13,350 nt of DNA from Actinomycetes bacterium (GCA_021816565.1 JAKAXN010000093.1:1-13350), one strand, 5' to 3'; positions 6,378-12,749 are shown, counted from the first letter of the stretch. Notes: generated by a model not told the origin, from the letters alone. Numbers and translations are program-made.

Positions 6378-7328
6378 GTGGTGCGGACTGAGCAGTTCGA
6401 AGCGGAAGACCGCGCCACGGTGGGCGGCGACGGCGGCCGGGTGCTGTTCGGCACCACTTCCTGGGCCGATCGGGGTCTGGTTCAAGCAGGAACGTTCTAC
6501 CCCCGCAAGACCATGAAGGCACGGGACCGGCTGGGCTTCTACGCCAGCAGGTTCCCCCTCACGGAGGTGGCGACCACCTACCGGTTCCCCCCCACCCCGG
6601 CGCTGGCCGAGCAGTGGGTGGAGCGCACGCCCCCCGGCTTCGTGTTCGACATCCGGGCCTGGTCGCTCCTCACCGGGGCTCCGACCCTGCCGGACTCCCT
6701 GTGGCCCGACCTGCAGGACTCGGTCCCGGTACAGCACCGGGAGCGGCGGCGTCTGTACCCGGGGCACCTGCCCGGCGAGGCGCTCGACGAGTGCTGGGCC
6801 CGCTTCGCCCACGCTCTGGGGCCGTTGCAGCGCGCCGGCCGCCTCGGGGTGGTGATCTTCCAGTACCCGGGGTGGTTCACCCCCCGCCCCGAGGCGTGGG
6901 CGGAGCTGGCGCTGCTCGCCCGGCGAATGGAGGGATTCAGGGTGGCTGTCGAGTTCCGCAGCCCCAAGTGGCTGGCCGGCGACGACTGCGAGCCGGTGCT
7001 CGAGTGGTTGGAGAGCCACGGGCTGGCCTACGTCTGCGTGGACGGCCCCGGCGACGGGCCCCGGGCCGGATCCGGGATGGTGGCCTCCACCGCCGACGTG
7101 GCGGTGGTCCGCTTCATCGGGCGGAGGTGCGTGGAGGGCGAACCCTGGACGGCTCCGTACCGCTACCGGACCGACGAGCTCGGCGGCTGGGTACCGCGGA
7201 TCAGGGCGCTGGCCGGGTCCTCCCCCGAGGTACACGTTCTCCTCGACAACTGCTGGGGCTCCGACGCGGTCGACAACGCCAGCGAGCTGTTCCATCTGGT
7301 GCGCGGGGATCCGCCCGGCGGCGCCTGA
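6378..7328 (+). CDS. DUF72 domain-containing protein (YecE-like TIM barrel)
   Basis: The 316-residue protein shows the DUF72 pattern: FGTTSW at 24-29, FYPRKTM from residue 40, DRLGFYASRFPLTEVATTYRFPP in which the family's 'Y-A-x-x-F-x-x-V-E' segment is recognisable, FVFDIRAWSLLTG, LGVVIFQYP, VAVEFRSPKW with E192, and a C-terminal DNCWGSDAVDNASEL. The fold is a TIM barrel related to xylose-isomerase-like enzymes; the biochemical function of the family is not established to my knowledge. It starts with two consecutive GTG codons at 6378 and 6381, the first chosen by spacing to the -10 box. It is divergent from malQ and convergent with the SnoaL-like gene, so it appears to be a single-gene transcript. 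Its C-terminal codons form one arm of a hairpin shared with its neighbour. Confidence 0.88.
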   Translation: MVRTEQFEAEDRATVGGDGGRVLFGTTSWADRGLVQAGTFYPRKTMKARDRLGFYASRFPLTEVATTYRFPPTPALAEQWVERTPPGFVFDIRAWSLLTGAPTLPDSLWPDLQDSVPVQHRERRRLYPGHLPGEALDECWARFAHALGPLQRAGRLGVVIFQYPGWFTPRPEAWAELALLARRMEGFRVAVEFRSPKWLAGDDCEPVLEWLESHGLAYVCVDGPGDGPRAGSGMVASTADVAVVRFIGRRCVEGEPWTAPYRYRTDELGGWVPRIRALAGSSPEVHVLLDNCWGSDAVDNASELFHLVRGDPPGGA

Positions 7329-7374
7329 CCGGCTCCGGGAGCCCGGCCGCCGCCCGGTGCGGGGGCCGGTCAGG
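7324..7374. terminator. Inverted repeat holding both stop codons of convergent genes, probable bidirectional terminator
   Basis: CCTGACCGGC at 7324-7333 is the exact reverse complement of GCCGGTCAGG at 7365-7374. The rightward TGA (7326-7328) is in the left arm and the leftward TGA (7370-7372 on the other strand) is in the right arm, so each gene's transcript can form the same ten-pair stem. The 31-base loop is GC-rich and contains a smaller GGCTC/GAGCC hairpin near its left side. No T tract is present. Confidence 0.5.
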
Positions 7375-7768
7375 GCTGGTCGGTCTGGTGGGCGCTGACC
7401 TGCACCACGGAGCCGTGGTGGCACACCATCCTCCACCCGTCGGCGTGGCGGGTGAAGATGTTGATGGTCGAGACGGTCACGCCGCCCTGGTCCCCGAGGA
7501 GGTTCTCGTCGAGCGACACCCAGGCCGCCTCACCGGCCACCGTCACCCGCTCCCTGGTCAGCACGAACTGGATCTGCTGGCCGCTCTGGAACAGGGCGAA
7601 GAACGACGCCGCCACCGCTCCCCATCCCTCCAGTGTGGCCCAGCCCGGATGGGTGCAGACGGCCCGGTCCGAGCGCTCCCACACGTCGGACATGGCATCG
7701 AGGTCACGGGCCTCGAAGGCCTCGTAGTACCGCCGGTTGACGGCCAGGACATCCTCGCTCGGCGCCAC
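7370..7768 (-). CDS. SnoaL-like / NTF2-fold protein
   Basis: The protein is 132 residues from GTG 7768, preceded by AGGAG at 7774-7778 with a five-base gap. The longer frame to 7975 adds Arg-rich sequence that looks non-coding. The opening helix EDVLAVNRRYYEAFEARDLDAMSDVW, then DRAVCTHPGWATLEGWGAVAASF, is the standard start of SnoaL/DUF4440-type NTF2-like proteins (a helix followed by the 'H-P-G-W-x-x-x-x-G' turn). Later strands include AWVSLDENLLG, VSTINIFTRHADGWRMVCHHGS. The NTF2 cone fold binds small hydrophobic ligands; some members are isomerases or cyclases and many have no known activity. It is monocistronic as far as visible: it is convergent with DUF72, and the next gene to its right runs the other way. 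Confidence 0.84.
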   Translation of the reverse strand: MAPSEDVLAVNRRYYEAFEARDLDAMSDVWERSDRAVCTHPGWATLEGWGAVAASFFALFQSGQQIQFVLTRERVTVAGEAAWVSLDENLLGDQGGVTVSTINIFTRHADGWRMVCHHGSVVQVSAHQTDQP

Positions 7769-7773
7769 CGTCG

Positions 7774-7778
7774 CTCCT
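7774..7778 (-). promoter_or_regulatory. Shine-Dalgarno sequence AGGAG for the SnoaL-like gene
   Basis: AGGAG on the leftward strand lies five bases before GTG 7768 and decides the start against longer in-frame options upstream. It is one of the few clear Shine-Dalgarno sites in the window. Confidence 0.6.
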
Positions 7779-7979
7779 AGCGCGTCCCGCGACGGCGGCA
7801 GAACGGCCCGGCGGCCGGTGGAGCGACGGCTGCCCCCACTGCGGCGGCGGAGCCGGGGGCCGGGAAGCGGGGCGGTTCTCTCAGCACCGGGTGAAGCTAC
7901 CCCCTGGACCGCCTTCCCGTACCGGAGCCGCCGCCCCCGCTGTGCTCCGGTCGCATCGTGGCGACGGGGCCGCATCGTC

Positions 7980-7985
7980 TACGGT
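7980..7985 (+). promoter_or_regulatory. Probable leaderless -10 box (TACGGT) for the alpha/beta hydrolase gene
   Basis: TACGGT matches TANNNT and sits exactly six bases before ATG 7992, the same spacing as for the SDR, thiolase and F420-oxidoreductase genes. It supports ATG 7992 rather than the longer frame from 7737. Confidence 0.5.
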
Positions 7986-7991
7986 CGGGGC

Positions 7992-8921
7992 ATGGCTGGA
8001 GCGGATAGCCGGCGGGTGACGGGAGCCGGCGGGGTCCCCATAGTGGTCCACCGGCTGGGAGGCGGCGGCCCCGCAGGTGACGGCCCACCGGTGATCGTGG
8101 TGCACGCCACCGGCTTCCACGGCCGCTGCTACACCCGCATGGCGCAGTCGCTGACGGGGCGCTTCACCGTCTGGGCCGTAGACCAGCGGGGCCACGGAGC
8201 GTCCGGCAAGGCCCCCGACGGCCGCTACGACGACTGGAGCCGCTTCGGCGAGGACCTGCTCCACGTGATCGACGCCCTGGAGCCGGGGGCACCCTGGGGT
8301 GGGTTCGGCCACTCGTTGGGCGGGGCCGTGGTACTGACCGCCGAGGCGATACGGCCCGGAACCTTCTCCTCCCTGTGCTGCTACGAGCCGGTCGTCTTCC
8401 CACCCGACTGGCTTCCACCGAGTGGGGAGCCGGCCCACAGCGGTTCCCACCCGGTCCCGCTGGCGGTGCTGGCCCGCAAGCGGCGGCCGTCGTTCGCGTC
8501 CCGGCGGGCGGCCCTCGACAACTACCGCTCCAAGCCCCCGTTCGCCGCGTTCGACCCGGCCGCCCTCGACGACTACGTCGATGGCGGCTTCGTGGATGCC
8601 CCGGACGGGACGGTGACGCTGGCCTGCAGCCGCGACGACGAGGCCGCGGTGTTCGAGTCGGCCCCGGCCAGCCGGACCTGGGACCTCCTGACCGACGTCC
8701 GGCCCCCGGTGGCCGTCCTGGCCGGCGGCGACCAGGCCGATCCGGTGGGTCGGGTGGCCGACGCGGTGGCCCGCCGCCTGCCCCGGGGGGGCCTGCAGCG
8801 CTTCGCCGCCCTCGACCACTTCGGCCCCATGACCGGGCCGGACCAGGTCGGCGCCGTGGTGGCCGTGGCCCTCGGGGCCGATCCGGACCGGTCCACCATC
8901 GGCGTCACATCCCCTGGTTAG
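7992..8921 (+). CDS. Alpha/beta hydrolase
   Basis: This 309-residue alpha/beta-hydrolase-fold enzyme has its nucleophile elbow GHSLGG with S108, the oxyanion-strand motif VVHATGFHG at 36-44, and DQRGHGAS at 64-71. A late GGDQAD holds D247, the likely acid. H276 in ALDHFGPM is the likely catalytic histidine. The triad is therefore complete and the protein is probably an active cytoplasmic esterase, lipase or C-C hydrolase; substrate is not deducible. ATG 7992 was chosen because the upstream extension (from 7737) overlaps the SnoaL-like gene and has no family character, and because of the -10 box. It is the first of five rightward genes with short gaps (12, 32, 7 and 29 bases). Its TAG stop overlaps a TAGCCT hexamer just upstream of the next gene. 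Confidence 0.9.
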   Translation: MAGADSRRVTGAGGVPIVVHRLGGGGPAGDGPPVIVVHATGFHGRCYTRMAQSLTGRFTVWAVDQRGHGASGKAPDGRYDDWSRFGEDLLHVIDALEPGAPWGGFGHSLGGAVVLTAEAIRPGTFSSLCCYEPVVFPPDWLPPSGEPAHSGSHPVPLAVLARKRRPSFASRRAALDNYRSKPPFAAFDPAALDDYVDGGFVDAPDGTVTLACSRDDEAAVFESAPASRTWDLLTDVRPPVAVLAGGDQADPVGRVADAVARRLPRGGLQRFAALDHFGPMTGPDQVGAVVAVALGADPDRSTIGVTSPG

Positions 8922-8933
8922 CCTCTGATCCCG

Positions 8934-9779
8934 ATGTCTCTGCCTCTTCCGGGCTCGCTGTCCCCCTCGAAGATCTCGTCGTTCAAGGACTGCGCGCTGG
9001 CCTTCCGGCTGTCGGTGATCGACCGCCTCCCGGAGCCGCCCTCCCCCCACGCCGCCAAGGGCACCCTGGTCCACCGGGCCCTGGAACTGCTGATGTGGGA
9101 GGAGGAGCCGGCGCAGCGGACCGCGGCGGCGGCCCGGGCCAAGCTCGAGCGGGCCGTTCCGGAGATCCTCGACGGTGACGAGTACGCCGGCCTGAGCCTC
9201 GGCCCCGCCGAGCGGGAGGCCTTCGTCGCCGACGCCGCCACCCTGGTGGACAACTACTTCCGGCTCGAGGACCCGTCTCAGGTGCGGGTGCTCGGCACGG
9301 AGCTGCGCATGTCGGTGGTGCTCGGCGGTCTCAAGCTGTCGGGGATCATCGACCGGCTGGAGCTCGACGACGACGGCGAGCTGGTCGTCACCGACTACAA
9401 GACCGGGCGGGCTCCCCACGCCGCCTACGAGCAGTCCCGCCTGGGGGGCGTGCAGTTCTACGCCTTCCTGTGCGAGCAGGTCCTCGGCCGGCGGCCGGCC
9501 CGGGTGCAGCTGCTGCACCTGAGGGAGCCGCTGACCATCTCCACCATCCCGTCGGATCAGTCGATCCGGGGCCTCCAGCAGCAGTCCATGGCCATCTGGA
9601 GCGCTATCGAGCAGGCCTGCCGGCGGGAGGACTTCCGACCGAAGCCGGGACGGCTGTGCGATTACTGTTCCTACCATGAGTTCTGCCCGGCAGTAGGTGG
9701 TGACCTGGGCCGGCTGGCCACCTCGCCGGCCCTCGACGCGACCCTCACTGGGCTCCCCCCGACGGCCGTAGCCGTATAG
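8934..9779 (+). CDS. RecB-family PD-(D/E)XK nuclease with Fe-S cysteine set
   Basis: This is a 281-residue single-domain nuclease of the RecB/AddB/Cas4 type. LSPSKISSFKDCALAFRL opens the protein, with C20 as the first cluster cysteine, and GTLVHRALE carries H47. The active site is D140 in SGIIDRLE, then D154-Y155-K156 in VVTDYKTGR. A 'Q-x-x-x-Y-A' helix (GVQFYAFL) follows as in RecB nucleases. The remaining cluster cysteines are C242, C245 and C251 in LCDYCSYHEFCP, giving the C...C-x2-C-x5-C arrangement known to bind a 4Fe-4S cluster in AddB and Cas4. Its length matches the stand-alone 'RecB family exonuclease' proteins common in actinobacteria, so it is likely a DNA repair or end-processing exonuclease. 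There is no helicase domain and no CRISPR gene nearby. A TAGCCT hexamer ends nine bases before ATG 8934. Confidence 0.9.
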   Translation: MSLPLPGSLSPSKISSFKDCALAFRLSVIDRLPEPPSPHAAKGTLVHRALELLMWEEEPAQRTAAAARAKLERAVPEILDGDEYAGLSLGPAEREAFVADAATLVDNYFRLEDPSQVRVLGTELRMSVVLGGLKLSGIIDRLELDDDGELVVTDYKTGRAPHAAYEQSRLGGVQFYAFLCEQVLGRRPARVQLLHLREPLTISTIPSDQSIRGLQQQSMAIWSAIEQACRREDFRPKPGRLCDYCSYHEFCPAVGGDLGRLATSPALDATLTGLPPTAVAV

Positions 9780-9811
9780 CCCCCCGCAGCGACTCCCTAC
9801 TGGACGAGACG

Positions 9812-10447
9812 ATGACCCGCCGACCGGCCGTACCCACCATCCCGATACCGACCGCCTTCGAGCCGTTCGACGACCTGGTCGACCGGTGGTTCGAGGCCCA
9901 CCTGCGCCACCACCGGGCGGTGGACGCCGTCATGTACGGGGCCACCGCCGCCGGTGATCACGGCATCGTGTGGTTGGGCCTGGCCCTCCTGCAGGCCGGC
10001 CGGCGCCGTAGCGGATGGCAGCGGCCACTGCTGCGGGCCGCCATCGGGCTCGGCGTCGAGTCCGCAGTCGTCAACGGCCCGGTGAAGTTCATGTTCCGCC
10101 GGACCCGGCCGGTGCATGACGGACCGCGGCCGCTGCACCTGCGCACCCCCCGCACCAGCAGCTTCCCGAGCGGTCACGCCTGCGCGGCCTTCTTCGGCGC
10201 CGCCCTCCTGCGCGACGGCGACCCCCTGTGGCCGCTCTACTACGCCCTGGCCGTGGTGGTGGCCGCCAGCCGGATCCACGTCAAGATCCACCACGCCTCC
10301 GACGTGATCGGCGGTGTGACGGTCGGGATCCTGCTCGGCGAGCTGGCCCGGAGGATGGTCCCGGTCGAGCCGTTCGGCTCCCTCCCGCCGGTCGCCCCCG
10401 CCGGCGCGGCCGGCCCGGAGGAATGGGTCGAGCGACACCGACGTTGA
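9812..10447 (+). CDS. PAP2 superfamily phosphatase
   Basis: All three PAP2 signature motifs are intact: K92-x6-R99-P100 in KFMFRRTRP, P119-S-G-H122 in SSFPSGHAC, and S153-R154-x5-H160-x3-D164 in SRIHVKIHHASD. H122 and H160 are the catalytic histidines. These enzymes remove phosphate from lipid phosphates such as phosphatidic acid or undecaprenyl pyrophosphate, usually at the membrane. Hydrophobic stretches around 50-62, 75-91, 141-152 and 165-175 fit membrane helices, though they are short for a standard six-helix protein, and the 211-residue length is on the compact side. No signal peptide is apparent. A weak GGACGAG site precedes ATG 9812. It lies in the rightward five-gene cluster, seven bases before the DsbA-like gene. 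It may act in cell-envelope lipid recycling (inference). Confidence 0.9.
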   Translation: MTRRPAVPTIPIPTAFEPFDDLVDRWFEAHLRHHRAVDAVMYGATAAGDHGIVWLGLALLQAGRRRSGWQRPLLRAAIGLGVESAVVNGPVKFMFRRTRPVHDGPRPLHLRTPRTSSFPSGHACAAFFGAALLRDGDPLWPLYYALAVVVAASRIHVKIHHASDVIGGVTVGILLGELARRMVPVEPFGSLPPVAPAGAAGPEEWVERHRR

Positions 10448-10454
10448 ACCGGAC

Positions 10455-11057
10455 ATGAGCACCCGTTTCGGCCTTACCTGGGATTACCGCTGTCCCTTCG
10501 CCCGCATAGTGCACGAGCACGTCCTGACGGCTCTGGCCGGCGGAGCGGACTGGCAGGTCGACTTCAGGTCCTTCTCCCTCGACCAGACCCACGTCGAGGA
10601 GGGCCAGCCCCCGGTGTGGGACGAGCCGGAGCGCTACCCCGGTCTCCTGGCCAACCTGGCCGGAGTGGTGGTCCGGGACCGCTACCCGGAGCAGTTCCTC
10701 ACGGCCCACGGGCGGTTCTTCTCGGCCCGCCACGACGACTCCCTGGATCTGCGGGACCGCGACGTGGTCATGAAGATCCTGGAGGAGTCCGACCTCGACG
10801 GCCGGGCCGTCCTGGCGGAGGTGGACTCCGGCTGGCCGCTGCAGGTCATGAAGGAGGAGCACACCACCGAGGTGGAGCAGCGGCAGGTTTTCGGCGTGCC
10901 GACCTTCATCGTCGGTGACAGCGCCGTGTTCGTCCGCCTGATGCGCCGGCCCGGCGGGGACAGCGACTTGGCCCGGCGGACCATCGAGAGAGTCGTGGAC
11001 ACCATCACGGGCTGGCCGGAGCTCAACGAGTTCAAGCACACCTCGATCTCCAACTGA
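10455..11057 (+). CDS. DsbA family (thioredoxin-fold) protein with a single active-site cysteine
   Basis: This is a 200-residue DsbA/2-hydroxychromene-isomerase-like thioredoxin-fold protein. The N-terminal strand FGLTWDYRCPFARIVHEHV carries the active-site turn C13-P14-F15-A16, in which the second cysteine of the usual CPxC is alanine. The cis-proline loop is FGVPTFIVGD with P149. The helical insert in between (about 50-135) is as in FrnE-like DsbA proteins. It has no signal peptide, so it is presumably cytoplasmic. With one cysteine it cannot make an internal disulfide; a glutathione- or mycothiol-transferase/isomerase-like role is plausible, since actinobacteria use mycothiol, but this is inference. 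ATG 10455 follows the PAP2 stop by seven bases, suggesting shared transcription. The C-terminal NEFKHTSISN is short and polar. Confidence 0.83.
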   Translation: MSTRFGLTWDYRCPFARIVHEHVLTALAGGADWQVDFRSFSLDQTHVEEGQPPVWDEPERYPGLLANLAGVVVRDRYPEQFLTAHGRFFSARHDDSLDLRDRDVVMKILEESDLDGRAVLAEVDSGWPLQVMKEEHTTEVEQRQVFGVPTFIVGDSAVFVRLMRRPGGDSDLARRTIERVVDTITGWPELNEFKHTSISN

Positions 11058-11086
11058 GATCGAGAGCCGGCGGGCCGCTGCCTTCC

Positions 11087-11347
11087 TTGTCCGACGGTCT
11101 GGACATCCTCGGCCTGCGGCCCGGCGAGGCGGTCCGCTGGCGCAGCGGCACCGGCTCCCGGTGGCGCAGCGGCCGGGTCACCCACCGCGAACGGGACGGG
11201 AGCGTGGCCGTCACCGACACCCGGGGGCTGGCCCGCAGCCTGGCGGTGGAGCGGCTCGAAGTCCGCTGCTCCGGGCCCCGTGGCGGGACCGGTTGGGAGC
11301 CGCTGGTGGAACGGGCGTCGCGCAGCGAGCAGCTGCGGCTGCTCTAG
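11087..11347 (+). CDS. Small basic conserved-looking protein, possible SH3-like fold
   Basis: This 86-residue frame starts at TTG 11087 and ends at TAG 11345-11347, 29 bases after the DsbA-like gene. I do not recognise a named family. The sequence is Arg-rich and strand-like: GEAVRWRSG, SRWRSGRVTHRERDGSVAVTD, GLARSLAVERLEVRC, then WEPLVERASRSEQLRLL. The pattern 'RWRxGxV...DGSVxVxD...RSLxVxRLEV' looks like a small SH3/Tudor-type beta barrel followed by a helix. RWRSG occurs twice. Regular G/C third positions and compact, alternating hydrophobic strands argue that it is real. No Shine-Dalgarno site precedes the TTG, so the start is uncertain; an upstream CTG at 11078 is in frame. Function is unknown; nucleic-acid binding is possible from the charge. 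Confidence 0.66.
   Translation: MSDGLDILGLRPGEAVRWRSGTGSRWRSGRVTHRERDGSVAVTDTRGLARSLAVERLEVRCSGPRGGTGWEPLVERASRSEQLRLL
11138..11173 (+). repeat. 12-bp direct repeat inside the 86-residue gene
   Basis: TGGCGCAGCGGC occurs at 11138-11149 and again at 11162-11173, exactly 24 bases apart, so both copies are in the same frame and encode W-R-S-G. It may reflect a small internal duplication in the coding sequence. Confidence 0.5.
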
Positions 11348-11433
11348 CAGCGCGCCGCCCCGGCCCGACCGGCCTTGCCGGCTTCGGCGGCGGCTGTCAG
11401 GCCACGACCACCGGCCGGGCCCCATCTCCGCGG
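11348..11433. other. Convergent intergenic region without a clear terminator
   Basis: These 86 GC-rich bases lie between the rightward small-protein gene and the leftward F420-type oxidoreductase gene. Only weak inverted repeats are visible, for example CCGGC/GCCGG around a three-base loop near 11369-11381 and CCCGGCC (11359-11365) with GGCCGGG (11413-11419) across a long loop. No T tract and no small gene are seen. Confidence 0.4.
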
Positions 11434-12384
11434 CTACCGGTTGGGGGCCAGGTCACGGACGGTCTGGCGCAGATCCAGCCCGAACGGCACCACCGCCAGG
11501 GCGGCGGTGGTCACCCCCTGGTCCAGGTACCGCTGGACCCTGGAGCGCACGCTGGCCGGGTCTCCCGAGATGATCAGGTCGTCGAGCACCTCGTCGGGGA
11601 TGGCCTCCAGGGCCGCCTTGCGGTCCCCGGCCTTCCAGGCGCTCCACATGTCCTGCAGCAGGGGTCCCCGCCCCAGCCACTCGTGGAAGGCCGCGTAGAC
11701 CGGGACGTTGAGGTAGGCGGTGATCATCCGGCGGCCGACCGCCCGCACCATGTTCCGGTCCTCGGTCGGGTACACGAAGATGCGGGCCACGATCTCCTTG
11801 CCGGGCCCCACCTCGGCCACCACCTTGGGCACGTCGTCCGCGCCCAGCCAGTTGATCACGGCCCCATCGCCCTCCCGGCCGGCCAGGCGCAGCATCCCCG
11901 GGCGCAGAGCGGCCACCAGGATGGGCGGGACCACCGCCGGCGGCCGGCCCAGGCGGAAACCCCTGACCCGGAACGTGTCGAACTCGGCGTCGACCTTCTC
12001 CCCGGCCAGGGCCACGCGCAGGAAGCGCACCATGTCCCGGGTCCGCTTGTACGGCTCGTCGAACGGGATGTCGTTCCAGCGCTCGACGATCACGTCCGAG
12101 GAGGTGCCGACCCCGAGGACGAACCGGCCCGGGGCGGCCTCGGCCAGGGCCGCTGCGCTCTGGGCCATCAGCGCCGGCCCCCGGGTGAAGGCCGGCACGA
12201 TGGCCGTTCCCAGCCGCAGGGCCGGGTTCCACGCCGCAGCCAGCGCCAGCGGGGTGAACGCATCGGTGCCGTCGGCTTCTGAGGACCACACGTCGGTGTA
12301 GCCCACCTCGGTCAGCTCCTCGATCCACGGTCGGTGCTCGGCCAGCGGCACACCGTCGAAGGGGATCGTGATTCCGTAGCCCAT
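11434..12384 (-). CDS. LLM-class F420-dependent oxidoreductase
   Basis: This is a luciferase-like monooxygenase-fold protein of 316 residues, of the branch that in actinobacteria uses coenzyme F420. Features in order: GITIPFDGVPLAEHRPWIEELTEVGYTDVWSSEADGTDAFTPLALAA at the N-terminus, the typical first strand and 'E-A-x-x-x-D-A-F' unit; LRLGTAIVPAFTRGPALMAQSAAALAEAAPGRFVLGVGTSSD, the classic LLM strand-helix with the R-F-x-L-G-x-G turn; PPILVAALRPGMLRLAGREGDGAVINW in the second half; and a C-terminal SGDPASVRSRVQRYLDQGVTTAAL. ATG 12384 is set by the family start and by a TAGCAT box six bases upstream. F420 rather than FMN is inferred from the subgroup. Such enzymes act in redox steps of xenobiotic, lipid or sterol metabolism; the substrate is unknown. 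It lies downstream of a 55-residue gene but seems to have its own promoter. Confidence 0.9.
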   Translation of the reverse strand: MGYGITIPFDGVPLAEHRPWIEELTEVGYTDVWSSEADGTDAFTPLALAAAWNPALRLGTAIVPAFTRGPALMAQSAAALAEAAPGRFVLGVGTSSDVIVERWNDIPFDEPYKRTRDMVRFLRVALAGEKVDAEFDTFRVRGFRLGRPPAVVPPILVAALRPGMLRLAGREGDGAVINWLGADDVPKVVAEVGPGKEIVARIFVYPTEDRNMVRAVGRRMITAYLNVPVYAAFHEWLGRGPLLQDMWSAWKAGDRKAALEAIPDEVLDDLIISGDPASVRSRVQRYLDQGVTTAALAVVPFGLDLRQTVRDLAPNR

Positions 12385-12390
12385 GGCCGG

Positions 12391-12396
12391 ATGCTA
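12391..12396 (-). promoter_or_regulatory. Probable leaderless -10 box (TAGCAT) for the F420-type oxidoreductase gene
   Basis: On the leftward strand TAGCAT lies exactly six bases before ATG 12384. The 20-base context (12381-12400) is nearly the same as that of the thiolase start at 12746-12765 on the other strand: 18 of 20 positions agree by eye. Confidence 0.55.
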
Positions 12397-12418
12397 CCGG
12401 TCGCCGCCGGGGTGGACC

Positions 12419-12586
12419 CTAGGCTGCGGTCCGCTCGGAGTGCTCGGCCCGCTCGGCGGCGGCCTGCACGATCTCGCGTAGCACCCGGCGGGCCTCGGCC
12501 ACACCGGCCTTCCCGATCTCCCGGGTGTGGGAATCCAGCCGGAAGTCGGACTCGTCACGCTCCAGCAGCAGAAGCTGTTCGGCCAT
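12419..12586 (-). CDS. Small hypothetical protein, 55 residues
   Basis: The protein runs MAEQLLLLERDESDFRLDS, HTREIGKAGVAEARRVLREI, then VQAAAERAEHSERTAA. I do not recognise a named family. ATG 12586 is preceded by GAGAGGA with a seven-base gap from AGGA, a strong ribosome site, which favours this over the in-frame start at 12619. It is highly charged, and residues from about 20 on look like one amphipathic helix (IGKAGVAEARRVLREIVQAAAERAEH). No cysteine, membrane segment or signal is present. It lies 34 bases upstream of the F420-type oxidoreductase on the same strand and may be partly cotranscribed with it. The good ribosome site and helix pattern support a real gene; function is unknown. 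Confidence 0.68.
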   Translation of the reverse strand: MAEQLLLLERDESDFRLDSHTREIGKAGVAEARRVLREIVQAAAERAEHSERTAA

Positions 12587-12593
12587 GGGTCCA

Positions 12594-12599
12594 TCCTCT
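12594..12599 (-). promoter_or_regulatory. Shine-Dalgarno sequence AGAGGA for the 55-residue gene
   Basis: AGAGGA on the leftward strand ends seven bases before ATG 12586. It selects that start over the frame's earlier GTG at 12619 and shows that this transcript has a leader, unlike several neighbours. Confidence 0.55.
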
Positions 12600-12703
12600 C
12601 GCGGGGGTGTGACAGCCAACCGGGCCGATGGTCCCGAACACGATCACCGGCCGACCGGGCCGACGCCACCCCACGACCGGGACCCCACCTCCCGGGGCGG
12701 CCA

Positions 12704-12731
12704 CCCGGGCGGTCTGCCGGCCCCCGGGCGG
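12704..12731 (+). repeat. Pair of CCCGGGCGG direct repeats upstream of the thiolase gene
   Basis: CCCGGGCGG occurs at 12704-12712 and 12723-12731, 19 bases apart start to start, just upstream of the TAGCAT box. The spacing is near two helical turns, which could suit a bound regulator. In such GC-rich DNA chance is a fair alternative. Confidence 0.25.
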
Positions 12732-12749
12732 CATCGGGGTCCGGCCCGG

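Noticed and set aside
4867..6516. A rightward open frame of 549 codons opposite malQ
   Set aside because: It is an antisense shadow of a gene with a full GH77 catalytic set.
7881..9677. A leftward open frame of 598 codons opposite the hydrolase and nuclease genes
   Set aside because: The translation is rich in His/Gly/Arg with no domain, while both genes on the other strand have complete active sites.
8934..9779. Cas4 of a CRISPR system
   Set aside because: The fold and cysteines match the wider RecB/AddB/Cas4 class, but there is no repeat array, Cas1, Cas2 or other Cas gene, and the length is more like stand-alone actinobacterial RecB-type exonucleases.
11358..11421. Terminator between the 86-residue gene and the F420-type oxidoreductase gene
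   Set aside because: Only short stems with long or very small loops could be drawn, and none was better than background for such DNA.
12630..12684. GGTCCCG and CGGGACC inverted repeat upstream of the thiolase
   Set aside because: Seven pairs separated by over 40 bases are easily due to chance at this GC content.
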